DNA of 63,624 nt from Hyphococcus sp. (GTDB lineage: Bacteria > Pseudomonadota > Alphaproteobacteria > Caulobacterales > Parvularculaceae). The DNA lies in the NCBI GenBank assembly GCA_021776395.1, contig JAJFFZ010000058.1:1-63624 (forward strand), written 5' to 3'. Shown piece after piece: positions 6,757 to 15,148 of this stretch. The notes beneath the pieces were generated by a model. The model ran no database searches. It had not been told where the DNA came from and saw only the letters and a program-made list of their open reading frames with translations. The first letter of the stretch is position 1. Each line of letters opens with the position of its first letter. Made by a program: the position numbers and the translations under genes.

Positions 6757-8055
6757 CTAATTCAGCCGCCGCACGCCGGGTCGCGGCGCGGCGGGGTTCA
6801 ACATTAAATCGGTGAGCGCCCAGACCAGGGCGTCGAGGCGGTCGGGGCTTTTGCCGGCGCCGCGCGAAGGCGCACCTGTGTAAGACGTCATCTGGTCTTC
6901 GAGCGCCGGGAAGGCGCCGACATGGCGCACGCGCCCCTGTTCATAAAGCGCGGCGATCGGTTCGGCGCGCAGGCATTTGCCTCTGGTTGCATAAACGCTT
7001 TTGACAGGCGCTGCGGCGTCAACCTGGGCGATCACGGCCTTGACCATCTCGCCGCCCTGATTGACTTCAACCACAATCCGGTCGGCTTCATATTCATGAA
7101 AGGCGGCGACGGCGCGCTCCGCCCATTGGCGCGGCGATAGTCCGGATGCGGAACGATCCGCCAGAACATAAGCAATGCGCTCGCCCATAACCTCGCCAAT
7201 ACCGGCGACAATGACGCCGCATTCATCGGCATCGGGACCACTGGTCGCCGGCGGGTCAACCGCGACGACAATGCGCGACAGCGGCGGATAATGGGAAATC
7301 CGCGAGGCTTCAATCATGTTCCACGACCACAAGGCGCCGATGACGTCATCGACAATCTCGCCGAGCAGCTCCTGTCGGCCGAGCGCAGTGCCCTCATAGG
7401 CGGCGGCGATTTCGGTGAAGAACGCTTCGGATAAATTCGCACGGTTGGCGTAGCTGGAGGCGCGCGTTAGCGTTGTCGTCGCCGCGGCGATGAGACGTTT
7501 GATCAGCGCCATCGGCCGCGGCGTGGTGGTTGCGATCTGGCGCGGTCTTTTACCGAGCCGCAAGGCCAGCTGAAGGTTTGACCATGTCTCTTCCGGATAG
7601 CGCCATTTACACAATTCGTCCGCCCACGCAGCATCGAACTGATAGCCGCGCAACCCGTCGGGGTCTTCTGCGGAAAACGCATAGGCGACCGCGCCATTGG
7701 GCCATACCAGGCGGCGGCGCGACGGCTCATAGGTTGGGCGCGACAGATCCGCGGCGACCGCGCAGAGACCGGACGGGCCCTCAATCATGACTTCCCTCGC
7801 ATCGGCATATGTCTCAGCCACCAGCGCGATGGCGCGCGCAGTATGGCGGTCCACGCCGTCGTCGCTGACGACGCCGTTGTCATTGGCCGCGCCACCGTCG
7901 CTGACGGCGCCACCGTCGCTGGCGGCGCCGTCGGCGACGAGCGCCCGGATCCATTCAGCGCCGGCTCTGGTTTTCCCCGCGCCGCGGCCGCCGAGAATGA
8001 GCCAGGTTGTCCAGTCGCCGATGGGTTCGATTTGGTGTTTATGCGCATGGGTCAT
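6757..8055 (-). CDS. GTA large terminase subunit (orfg2 type)
   Basis: A DNA packaging motor with N-terminal ATPase and C-terminal nuclease. I choose MTHAHKHQIEPIGDW (432 residues) as start because it overlaps the end of the small terminase gene and fits family length; a frame opening 60 codons earlier lies within that gene. Walker A GGRGAGKT is at 22-29, the Walker B/DE region WADELCKW near residue 140, and the first nuclease acid in VVAVDPPATSG. Unusual: between RALV and the next beta strand there is a run of four hexapeptides (A/V-A/V-S/N-D-x-G, residues 44-67) encoded by an 18-bp tandem repeat. Confidence 0.94.
   Translation of the reverse strand: MTHAHKHQIEPIGDWTTWLILGGRGAGKTRAGAEWIRALVADGAASDGGAVSDGGAANDNGVVSDDGVDRHTARAIALVAETYADAREVMIEGPSGLCAVAADLSRPTYEPSRRRLVWPNGAVAYAFSAEDPDGLRGYQFDAAWADELCKWRYPEETWSNLQLALRLGKRPRQIATTTPRPMALIKRLIAAATTTLTRASSYANRANLSEAFFTEIAAAYEGTALGRQELLGEIVDDVIGALWSWNMIEASRISHYPPLSRIVVAVDPPATSGPDADECGVIVAGIGEVMGERIAYVLADRSASGLSPRQWAERAVAAFHEYEADRIVVEVNQGGEMVKAVIAQVDAAAPVKSVYATRGKCLRAEPIAALYEQGRVRHVGAFPALEDQMTSYTGAPSRGAGKSPDRLDALVWALTDLMLNPAAPRPGVRRLN
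7855..7926 (-). repeat. Four in-frame 18-bp tandem units inside the large terminase gene
   Basis: Four contiguous 18-bp units (7909-7926, 7891-7908, 7873-7890, 7855-7872) encode AASDGG, AVSDGG, AANDNG and VVSDDG. The two first units differ by one base pair; the later ones have diverged further. They lie just after the Walker A helix of the terminase, where relatives have a short loop. Confidence 0.85.
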
Positions 8056-8488
8056 CCACGCCTTGTGCTTTTGCTGTTCCAGCGCCAGCGCGATCGCCGC
8101 CCGCACCGTCTGTGACCGGACCATCAGCTTTTTCTTCTTCCTCGCGTTCAATGCGCTCGACCCGCGCGGTGATGTCGCGGTAGATGTTTCGGATATCTTC
8201 GTCGCTATAGGCTGGCGTTTTGGATGCTCCGTCATGGAGGTCTGTTTCCTTTTCGTCCTGGGTTTTCATGCGGCGGGCGATTTCCGCTGCGCTCATCAAC
8301 GTGCGCAGCGCCCGTGCGCCGCGGTCAAAGGCTTCGTCGACGGCCTCCTCTTCCATGAGGACGGCCGTTCGGCGCAGCGCAATGACGCGAATGCGTTCAT
8401 AGAGCCGTTCCCAGCTCTGGTTTTCATCTGTGTGCGGCGGGTTTTCCGCAATTGGCCCATCAAAGCAATTTTTCATCATGAAAAGCAT
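8039..8488 (-). CDS. Putative GTA small terminase subunit (orfg1 position)
   Basis: About 149 residues from MLFMMKNCFDG; a TTG five codons earlier (8503) is an alternative start. The protein has a central helical part (WERLYERIRVIALRRTAV, then a repeat-like segment ALRTLMSAAEIARRMK) and a charged C-terminus. GTA small terminases (g1) are poorly conserved, DNA-binding helical oligomers. The assignment rests mainly on position as first gene of the cluster and on the 17-bp overlap with the large terminase start. No phage-type integrase or repressor lies beyond it. Confidence 0.65.
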   Translation of the reverse strand: MLFMMKNCFDGPIAENPPHTDENQSWERLYERIRVIALRRTAVLMEEEAVDEAFDRGARALRTLMSAAEIARRMKTQDEKETDLHDGASKTPAYSDEDIRNIYRDITARVERIEREEEEKADGPVTDGAGGDRAGAGTAKAQGVDDPCA

Positions 8489-8805
8489 GATAGGACCGCC
8501 CAAATGCGTGAGGATAACTTTTCACCAAATATAGGTTTTATGGCCAACTACCCTCTCAGGGTTGTATTTTCGAAGAATCGACTCGCCTTATTGGGGTGCG
8601 ATTTGGAGGGTTTTTTGGGGGTGTGGCGCCGGGCGCGAGATTTTGCCGGGATTTCGCGGATTTTTGAGATATTCGCGGCTTTATCCGCCTACGGATAAAT
8701 TAATAAAATCGCACTCCGCAGCCCGTCCTTCGAGACGGATTGGATATTTTAAAATATCCAACCCTCCTCAGGATGAGGACGCTTCTTGCCTAGACGAGGC
8801 TTATC
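8489..8805. other. Intergenic region upstream of the GTA cluster
   Basis: 317 bp without a credible gene. It should contain the GTA promoter, but I could not pick a convincing -35/-10 pair. It also carries a palindromic repeat (8724-8781) close to the end of the TonB-C/TPR gene. Confidence 0.6.
8724..8781. repeat. Palindromic repeat (family 4, CCTCAGGATGAGG type), copy 1
   Basis: Begins CGTCCTTCGAGACGG and ends CCTCAGGATGAGGACG. Its centre is a perfect 22-bp palindrome (8740-8761) around TATTTTAAAATA. A longer relative is at 24216-24325. This sequence type is a familiar interspersed repeat in alphaproteobacteria. Confidence 0.85.
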
Positions 8806-9873
8806 TTACTGGCGGGCGCCGCCTTTCTCTTCCGCCTGTATTGCCTTAATTTGTTCGATATATTTTTGGGCGCTCGCTACCCTCTCCTCAGAGAGTGCGC
8901 CAGTCGCAATGGCATCTTCGAAATCCGCAACCGCGCCATCCCAATCATGCAAGTTGCCCTTCACTGATCCACGAAGCTCCAATGTTGTCGCTAAATCAAA
9001 CGGTTTTAGATTGTCGCGCTCTTCAGCAAGAAGTCTATCTAGATCTTCAAGCGCGCCTTCGTTATCGCTGGCGTTCATTTTCTTGAGTATGGCCGACAGC
9101 TTCTGGGCAACCTTTCTGTTTAGCGTTGGTGATTTTGCCCTAACACCAGGAAGTTTGTATATAACTCGAATTTTTTCATTGGTTATTTCACCCGCCTCGC
9201 CATCGATTGAGGGCGGTTCATATTTCCATTTCGAAACAGCTTTCGTTGCCGCTTCGATGAAACATTCATCACTTGCTTCAAGGGCGCGGATGTTTTCTAC
9301 ACGCCCTCTTGTAGTAATATCGAATTCGAGATCGACATGCGCTTCAAAGGATTTTTTGCGGTCTTTGATGCATTCAACCGGAAATTTCGACGGCTTTTGA
9401 GAAGCGAACACGAGTGTCGGATTACCGGCCTGGACGGGGACGTAGCGGGAATTGTTGGAAACGCCATTATCATACCGAAACGTTATTTGCGTTTTTTCAT
9501 TAGCAGATATGCCGGGTACACCATCGATGATAAGCGGGTCATATTCCCACTGAGAAACAGCCTCTATAGCCGCATCGTTGAAACATTTATCGGATGTTTC
9601 AACGATGCTGATGTTTTCCACCGAACCGTCGCTCATGACGTCAAATTCAAGTTCCACATAGGTTTCAAACGATGCTTTACGCCCCCTTAGGCATCGATCA
9701 GGAAAGAGCGGCGGCACGCGCTTCACGGGAGGCCCCAGCTGCCCTTGAGAAGCAGGCGGCCGCGTGGAATTTTCTATACTCTCATTGGCGGCCGTTGCCC
9801 CAACTGGAAGGATAAACGAGGCGGCGTATAGTGATAGGATTACCGCCCGTACGGCTTCTTTCAGCTGACGCAT
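8806..9873 (-). CDS. Secreted protein with two TonB C-terminal-like domains and a TPR-like tail
   Basis: 355 residues with an N-terminal signal sequence (cleavage near ATAANES). Residues 49-135 and 155-240 are two copies of a TonB-C-like module, each with the pattern P-x-FP...C...F..YVELEFDV..DG.VENI and WEYDP/WKYEP. Residues 255-350 form a TPR-like region whose core, LELRGSVKGNLHDWDGAVADF, closely resembles the TPR protein of the TonB operon at 50146-51720. There is no transmembrane energy-coupling N-terminus, so it is not a classical TonB; it may bind periplasmic partners of that system. It stands alone on the minus strand between the GTA cluster and ycgN. Confidence 0.75.
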   Translation of the reverse strand: MRQLKEAVRAVILSLYAASFILPVGATAANESIENSTRPPASQGQLGPPVKRVPPLFPDRCLRGRKASFETYVELEFDVMSDGSVENISIVETSDKCFNDAAIEAVSQWEYDPLIIDGVPGISANEKTQITFRYDNGVSNNSRYVPVQAGNPTLVFASQKPSKFPVECIKDRKKSFEAHVDLEFDITTRGRVENIRALEASDECFIEAATKAVSKWKYEPPSIDGEAGEITNEKIRVIYKLPGVRAKSPTLNRKVAQKLSAILKKMNASDNEGALEDLDRLLAEERDNLKPFDLATTLELRGSVKGNLHDWDGAVADFEDAIATGALSEERVASAQKYIEQIKAIQAEEKGGARQ

Positions 9874-9967
9874 GATTTTTCCCCTGTTCCAAAACTGAAA
9901 CTATGCTTGAATTATTCTTGGGAAATATCAAGCCTTCTGATACTCAACATTTGCACACCTCTTTGAT

Positions 9968-10411
9968 CTACCGAGTCTTGGTAATCCGCGACTCCAGCAA
10001 CGCGTCATCAATATCGTCTTCGCAAATCAAATCCGGTGAGACCGCGACGCCGGCGCGCGCGACGCTCGCCGCATCGCCGGTGATCAGCGGGTGCCAATCC
10101 GGCAGTGTCTGGCCGTTGGCGAGCCGGCGATAGGCGCAGGTCTTCGGCATCCAGTTCAGCGTCTTGGCGTTTTGCGGCGTCAGCTGCACGCAATCGGGCA
10201 CGCGCGCCAGGCGATTTTCATAATCGGTGCAGCGGCGCTTTTTGGCGTCAAACAAGGTGCAGCCCACATCGGTCTCAAACACATCGCCGGTCTCTTCATT
10301 ATGGAGAATATAAAGACAACACCGCCCGCAGCCATCGCATAGCGATTCCCATTCGGAGGGCGTCATCTCGTCGAGGGCTTTTGTTTCCCAGAAAGGTCGG
10401 TCTGTGGCCAT
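9968..10411 (-). CDS. ycgN: YcgN family cysteine cluster protein (UPF0260)
   Basis: A 147-residue protein with the YcgN/YkgJ cysteine cluster: LCDGCGRCCLY near the N-terminus (CxxCxxCC), then a Cys in DVGCTLFD, CTDYENR, PDCVQLTP and KTCAYRRLANG. The family is thought to bind a metal or Fe-S cluster, but the reaction is unknown. The length fits the family (about 150). It faces the AraC-type gene across about 150 bp. Confidence 0.9.
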   Translation of the reverse strand: MATDRPFWETKALDEMTPSEWESLCDGCGRCCLYILHNEETGDVFETDVGCTLFDAKKRRCTDYENRLARVPDCVQLTPQNAKTLNWMPKTCAYRRLANGQTLPDWHPLITGDAASVARAGVAVSPDLICEDDIDDALLESRITKTR

Positions 10412-10557
10412 AGATTTTGTTTAACAGCTTTACGCCGAAGCGCCACCACCGGAGCTATCTATGCGACAAAACGAACAACAACTGCTTGTAGAGAGCAAGA
10501 AAGAGCGACAATATCACGTCATCAGTTGCTGGACGCGCGCGAGGTTAAATAGGCTGG

Positions 10558-11292
10558 ATGAGAAAAATCGCCACGCGTTACGCTAAAAAAACGCACCATA
10601 AGCCAAACGATAGCCTGGCTCTGCACCGCCACAGTCACGGCTATATAGCAGCGGTGCTGGAGGGCGGTTACGAAGAGGCAAGCGTCGATGGTCTTTATTC
10701 TTGTGTGACGGCAACCTTAATCTGGCATCCGCCGTTTCACCTTCATAAAAATCGTTTTGGCGTGCGGGGCGCAACCGTATTAAACCTTCCCTCACCAGCA
10801 AACACTCCATTGCCAGAATTTTACCGGGTGCGCTTCAACGCAGACATAGGCAAAATCATCGCTTTGGCGGTCAAGCACCCCATCGCCGCCGCCACCGCAG
10901 CTTTTGCCGACCTGCAAATTTCCTCCGTCCCAACCTGTCCCGCGCCGTCCTGGCTCACCGCTATAGCGCAGACGTTGCGACACGACAGTCGTGTTGGCGC
11001 CTCTTCTCAGATTGGAAAGCTCGCGAAAGATCAGGGGGTCTGCCCTGAACACGCAACGCGCCGTTTTAAAACTTATTTTGGCGTCAGCCCGTCGATTTAC
11101 CGGCGAGAACATCGGGTCAGGCGGGCAATCCATTTGATTCGTCGCGGCGTCACGTCTGTTGAGACTGCGTATCGCTGTGGCTATGCGGACCAGAGCCATC
11201 TGGTAAAGGAATTTCGAAAAGTCACCGGCCGCACGCCTGGCGCATTTCAAAACGCAGAAAATATCAATTTTGTACAAGACAGGATTTGCTAA
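10558..11292 (+). CDS. AraC family transcriptional regulator
   Basis: 244 residues. The N-terminal half has a cupin-like sensor (LHRHSHGYIAAVLEGGY, then ATLIWHPPFHLHKN). The C-terminal 100 residues carry the double helix-turn-helix of AraC proteins: the second HTH SVETAYRCGYADQSHLVKEF followed by GRTPGAF is diagnostic. The ligand and targets are unknown; the next gene is a peptidase on the same strand but 180 bp away. The upstream 150 bp contain a 41-codon frame at 10461 that I do not trust. Confidence 0.9.
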   Translation: MRKIATRYAKKTHHKPNDSLALHRHSHGYIAAVLEGGYEEASVDGLYSCVTATLIWHPPFHLHKNRFGVRGATVLNLPSPANTPLPEFYRVRFNADIGKIIALAVKHPIAAATAAFADLQISSVPTCPAPSWLTAIAQTLRHDSRVGASSQIGKLAKDQGVCPEHATRRFKTYFGVSPSIYRREHRVRRAIHLIRRGVTSVETAYRCGYADQSHLVKEFRKVTGRTPGAFQNAENINFVQDRIC

Positions 11293-11312
11293 TATGGTGA
11301 AATGAAATTCGT

Positions 11313-11348
11313 TCGGAGCAGTAGGCGGAATCGGAGCAGTAGGCGGAA
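11313..11348 (+). repeat. 18-bp tandem duplication
   Basis: TCGGAGCAGTAGGCGGAA occurs twice in direct succession between the AraC gene and the peptidase gene. No function is evident. Confidence 0.85.
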
Positions 11349-11471
11349 ATTGTCCACGTATAGCTAATAAGCGCCTGATGGGGCTCAAAATCGTGCTGCA
11401 TCTGAAAACTGGCAATCTGAAAATTTGCAATCTTAAGTCTGGCCAATAGTTCTTTATCAGGAGGGGTTCTA

Positions 11472-13121
11472 ATGCGTTCCATTATACTTGCCGGTCTGGC
11501 GGCGGCCTTAACCGTCAGCTGCGACAATCTCACCACATCCGCAGCACCGGCGCAAACCCGCGCCCATGACAACGCCGCCAATCAAAACCGCCTTGAGGCT
11601 GATCTGCGCTATCTGGCGGATGACCTTCTCGAGGGCCGGGAAGCGGGAACGCGCGGCTATGATCTCGCAGCGAAATATGTCGCGGAGCGATATCGCGCCG
11701 TAGGTCTTACGCCTGCCGGAAATGACGGCGCCTATTTTCAGAATGTACCGATGCGTGAGGTAAAGAATGGATCTGAAAATGGCGGTACGATCACATTTTC
11801 AGGCGAAGGCGCACCGAATGGCCTGGCGCCAGGCGTTGATTATTTTGTCGGCGGCTCTGCACTGGCGCTCGAAGGCGCGGTCGAGGCGCCGGTGGTCTTT
11901 GTCGGATACGGGCTTGTCGCTGAAGACCATGACCGCAATGACTATGAGGGACTTGATGTCGACGGCAAAATCGTCGCCGTCCTGTTCGGCGCGCCAAAGT
12001 TTTTGAACAGCGAAGAACGCGCCCATTACCGCGCAACAACAGCAAAACGAGCGTCGGAGCGCGGCGCGGTCGGCATGATTGTCATCTGGACGCCAACACT
12101 GGGCTCACTCATACCGTTCGATGTTCTGCTGAATATTCAAAAAGGCAGCACCAATATGTCGTGGCTGCGCGATGACGGAACGCCATTCACCAATTCACCT
12201 AATTTAAAAGGCGGCGGTGTTTTAAGCCCGGACCTTTCCGAAAAACTCTTCTCCAGCATGCCGCTTAGCTGGGAAGAAATCGCCGCCGCCGACGCCTCTG
12301 ACGAAGGCTATGTCAAAGGCTTCGACATGGGGCTGACGGCGCGGATCGAGTCCAAATCGACGCATCGCGAACTGACAAGCCCGAATGTTATCGGCATGCT
12401 GCCAGGGTCCGACCCGGCCTTGCGTGATCAATATGTTGTCTTGACCGCCCATCTTGACCACGAGGGCGTAAAGCCGACGCCAGAGGAAGATGACGACGAA
12501 ATTTATAATGGCGCTATGGACAACGCTTCGGGCATCGCCTCGATGCTTGAAGTGGCGCATCTCTTGGCCCAAAACCCGCCGCGGCGCTCGGTTTTGTTTG
12601 TTGCGTTGACGGCGGAAGAAAAAGGCCTCGTTGGTTCCGATTATTTCGCACGAAATCCAACCGTGCCGGCCGAGCAGGTCGTAGCGAATATCAATCTTGA
12701 CATGCCGATCCTGACTTACAAATTTTCCGATATCATCGCCTTTGGCGGCGAGCGCTCCAACATGTATCCGGTCGTCGAGGCCGCCGCGGAACGCGCCGGA
12801 CTGATCCTCAGCCCCGACCCGCAACCCGATCAGGGCTTCTTTGTTCGCTCGGACCAATACAGCTTTGTCAAACAGGGCGTACCGGCGGTCTATCTCGACC
12901 TTGGCTTTGGCAATGACGGCGAAGCTGCGCAAACCGCGTTCCAGAAAGACCATTACCACCAGCCGTCCGACGAAGCAGACGGCGTTGACTACGAACAATT
13001 GCGTCGCTTCGCGCAAGTCAATTACGAAATCGCCAGCGGCGTCGCCAATATGGACGAGCGCCCGCTATGGAAAAAAGACGACTTCTTCGCCACAATATTC
13101 AACGGTCCGATGGAAGAATAG
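11472..13121 (+). CDS. Lipoprotein M28 family zinc peptidase with PA domain
   Basis: 549 residues, start supported by CAGGAGGGG. The N-terminus ends in a lipobox-like LTVSC (Cys17), so it is probably a membrane-anchored periplasmic protein. A PA-domain-like insert spans about residues 90-240. The M28 metal ligands are visible in order: LTAHLDHEG (His), GAMDNASG (Asp), LTAEEKGLVGSD (Glu-Glu), NINLDMP (Asp) and DHYHQPSDE (His). It would act as an aminopeptidase on peptides in the envelope. It stands alone and converges on the SufR-like gene. Confidence 0.92.
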   Translation: MRSIILAGLAAALTVSCDNLTTSAAPAQTRAHDNAANQNRLEADLRYLADDLLEGREAGTRGYDLAAKYVAERYRAVGLTPAGNDGAYFQNVPMREVKNGSENGGTITFSGEGAPNGLAPGVDYFVGGSALALEGAVEAPVVFVGYGLVAEDHDRNDYEGLDVDGKIVAVLFGAPKFLNSEERAHYRATTAKRASERGAVGMIVIWTPTLGSLIPFDVLLNIQKGSTNMSWLRDDGTPFTNSPNLKGGGVLSPDLSEKLFSSMPLSWEEIAAADASDEGYVKGFDMGLTARIESKSTHRELTSPNVIGMLPGSDPALRDQYVVLTAHLDHEGVKPTPEEDDDEIYNGAMDNASGIASMLEVAHLLAQNPPRRSVLFVALTAEEKGLVGSDYFARNPTVPAEQVVANINLDMPILTYKFSDIIAFGGERSNMYPVVEAAAERAGLILSPDPQPDQGFFVRSDQYSFVKQGVPAVYLDLGFGNDGEAAQTAFQKDHYHQPSDEADGVDYEQLRRFAQVNYEIASGVANMDERPLWKKDDFFATIFNGPMEE

Positions 13122-13152
13122 CGCGTTTCGTTGCCGTCTATGGCGGGGGAGT

Positions 13153-13851
13153 CTATTTCTTCCCCGCCACCCTATAAACGCACCGCCGCGCGCCGGCGAG
13201 GATGTGTTCTTCGCGGGTGACTTTCGCGTCCTTGCCCAGAACATCTGAAAAAACTTTTAGCTCATTGGCGCAAAGGCCGGTGCAGGCCTTTGCCGCGGAA
13301 CAGATCGGGCAGTGGTTTTCTATCAGCAGCCAGTCGCGGCCGTCGCGTTTGGCTTCGGCCATATAGCCTTCGTCGCTGCGCGCGCCGGCGAGGCGTCGGA
13401 CGCGATCGCCAAGGGTTTTGGCGGGCTTAAGTTTTTCGCCATAAGCGGCGCGCTGGCGGGTTCCATGTTTTTTCACCAGCCTGGCGAGGCCCGCCGCACC
13501 GAACAATTCTTCAACCGATCGGATCATCTCCACCGCAAGGCCTTGATGCGCATCGGGGAAGACGCGCGCCGCCGCCGCTGTCAGCGACCAGTATTTGACC
13601 GGCCGGCCTCTGCCCCTGCTTTGGGCCTTTGCTTCGGAGCGCTCCTCAACCAGACCCTCCGCTTGCAGATCATATAGATGCAGCCGCGCCGCCATCGGCG
13701 TTACGCCAAGCGCCTTGCCGAGGGCGGAAGCGGATTGCTCGCCCTGGCGCTTGAGGAGATCAACAATCGCCTGGCGCGTGGGCGCGCTGGCTTTGCTGGA
13801 TTTCTGCGGCCTATCGGTTTTTCCGATGGGCTTGTTCGATATTTTGCTCAT
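13153..13851 (-). CDS. SufR-like winged-helix regulator with C-terminal cysteine cluster
   Basis: I start the 232-residue protein at MSKISNKPIGK, which follows AAGAAG; the frame is open further upstream but without support. A winged helix at about residues 25-95 (RQAIVDLLKRQGEQSASALGK, then MAARLHLYDLQAEGLV) is followed by a sensor part with CPICSAAKACTGLCANEL near residue 190 and a final Cys in AGARRCVYR. This four-cysteine layout is that of SufR-like Fe-S-sensing repressors. It is divergent from the VOC/FMN reductase pair, about 90 bp away, which are the obvious candidate targets. Confidence 0.85.
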   Translation of the reverse strand: MSKISNKPIGKTDRPQKSSKASAPTRQAIVDLLKRQGEQSASALGKALGVTPMAARLHLYDLQAEGLVEERSEAKAQSRGRGRPVKYWSLTAAAARVFPDAHQGLAVEMIRSVEELFGAAGLARLVKKHGTRQRAAYGEKLKPAKTLGDRVRRLAGARSDEGYMAEAKRDGRDWLLIENHCPICSAAKACTGLCANELKVFSDVLGKDAKVTREEHILAGARRCVYRVAGKK

Positions 13852-13938
13852 AGCTTCTTTTATAAAGCTATTGCTTTTAAAAACAAGGGCGATTATTGAA
13901 AGGATATGCTTTATTAAATGCAATAACAGGAGAGCAAT

Positions 13939-14358
13939 ATGCCCAAACTTGAACATGTCAATCTGGTGGTTGCGGACATCGACCCGACGCTAACCTTGCT
14001 TGGCGCGGCGTTTCCGGAATGGCGCCTGCGCGGCGAGGGGCGTGATGAATGGTGCGGCATGGCGCGGCGCTGGGTGCATTTTGGCGATGACGAGACTTAT
14101 GTGACGCTCAATGATTTCGGTGAAGGGCCGCAGCGCGACCTTCAAAGCCCGACGCCGGGCCTTGCCCATATCGGGTTTGAAGTCGCCTCCGTTGACCTCA
14201 TCATTGCGCGGCTGAAAACCGCCGGCTTTGAGCCCCGTACCTGGGGGCCGGACCACCCGCATCGCCGCAATGTCTATTATATCGATGGCGCTGGGCTGGA
14301 GTTTGAATTTACCGAATATCTGAGCGATGCGCCCGAGGAGCGGAACCTTTATGTCTGA
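13939..14358 (+). CDS. VOC (glyoxalase/bleomycin resistance) family protein
   Basis: 139 residues with the beta-alpha-beta-beta-beta repeats of the vicinal oxygen chelate fold: LEHVNLVVADIDPTL opens the first, GLAHIGFEVASVDLIIARL the second, and GLEFEFTEYL supplies the late Glu. Substrate is unknown. Start supported by AGGAG. It overlaps the flavin reductase start by 8 bp, so the two are one transcription unit, opposite a SufR-like regulator. Confidence 0.88.
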   Translation: MPKLEHVNLVVADIDPTLTLLGAAFPEWRLRGEGRDEWCGMARRWVHFGDDETYVTLNDFGEGPQRDLQSPTPGLAHIGFEVASVDLIIARLKTAGFEPRTWGPDHPHRRNVYYIDGAGLEFEFTEYLSDAPEERNLYV

Positions 14359-14947
14359 TGGTGGTGAACTGGCCGAGGTGCTGCGCCGCATCTTTGAGCG
14401 GCGACGCGGAGAAGCCGCGCCGAGTGAAATCCTTGGCGTCCTCGGCACAAGCAACAATGACGGCAACACGGCAGCGCTCACAGCCGCCGTGTTCGCGCCC
14501 CTGCCTAGTGCGGAGCTCGTCAATCTTAACAAGCTCGCCATCGCGCCCTATGATTACAAAAACCGTCATGACAAAGACGATTTTCTCCCGCTGGCGGAAA
14601 AACTCGTCGCAGCCAAAACCATTGTCTTCGCTTCGCCGGTCTATTGGTATGCCATGAGCGCGCAGATGAAGCTGTTTTTTGACCGGCTGACGGACCTAAC
14701 CGGCGCCCACAAAGAGCTTGGCAAGGCGCTGGTTGGAAAATCCGCGTTTTTAATCGCTACCGGCGGAAGCCCCGCCCCGCCGGCCAGCTTTGAGCCGCCA
14801 TTTTCCGAGACCGCGCGCTATTTCAGCATGCGCTGGGGCGGGATGTTGTACCAGCCGGGCGACGAGGCGGTCGATGCGGGCGCCGCGAAAGATTTCGCAA
14901 ACCGCATCGCCGGCGGCGTTCGTGAGGCTTCCATGCAGGCGGCGTAA
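14351..14947 (+). CDS. NADPH-dependent FMN reductase / flavodoxin-like oxidoreductase
   Basis: 198 residues from MSDGGELAEVL, whose ATG overlaps the VOC gene end. The flavodoxin-like phosphate loop GTSNNDGNTAAL near residue 30, the YDYKNRHDKDDF stretch and the flavin-binding FASPVYWYAMSAQMKLFFDR (about residues 95-115) mark the NAD(P)H-dependent oxidoreductase family. It probably reduces a quinone or flavin in the cytoplasm. Pairing with a VOC protein and a Fe-S-type regulator suggests a small redox stress unit; this is inference. Confidence 0.88.
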   Translation: MSDGGELAEVLRRIFERRRGEAAPSEILGVLGTSNNDGNTAALTAAVFAPLPSAELVNLNKLAIAPYDYKNRHDKDDFLPLAEKLVAAKTIVFASPVYWYAMSAQMKLFFDRLTDLTGAHKELGKALVGKSAFLIATGGSPAPPASFEPPFSETARYFSMRWGGMLYQPGDEAVDAGAAKDFANRIAGGVREASMQAA

Positions 14948-15148
14948 ACCATAGTTCCGGGGTTGTATTCATCACGAACCTCTCCCCTTACAGGGAATTA
15001 AGCCGCGTCGCCGCCAGCCTGGCCCCGGCAAACCCCTAAGCCTTTGGCCCCCGCCATAAAATCTCTCCGCTTGCGCCTTGATGCCGCCGCCATTATCGAC
15101 GCATAAAAGAGGCTGTTTTCGGGGCTGGCGCTGACATAGTATGGGGCG

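Noticed and set aside
1-8503. A complete or inducible prophage
   Set aside because: No integrase, repressor, replication or lysis genes in view; gene order and families match gene transfer agents. The part left of base 1 is not visible, so a lysis gene there cannot be excluded, but the g1-g11 set is typical GTA.
7787-8698. A 303-codon plus-strand frame over the terminase start
   Set aside because: Antisense to the two terminase genes; the Ser/Ala/Pro repeats in it are the complement of the tandem repeat in the terminase.
10461-10586. A 41-codon frame upstream of the AraC gene
   Set aside because: It runs into the AraC gene start, has no ribosome site and no recognisable feature.
12222-13016. 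A 264-codon minus-strand frame
   Set aside because: Antisense to the M28 peptidase, which has all metal ligands; no recognisable domain.
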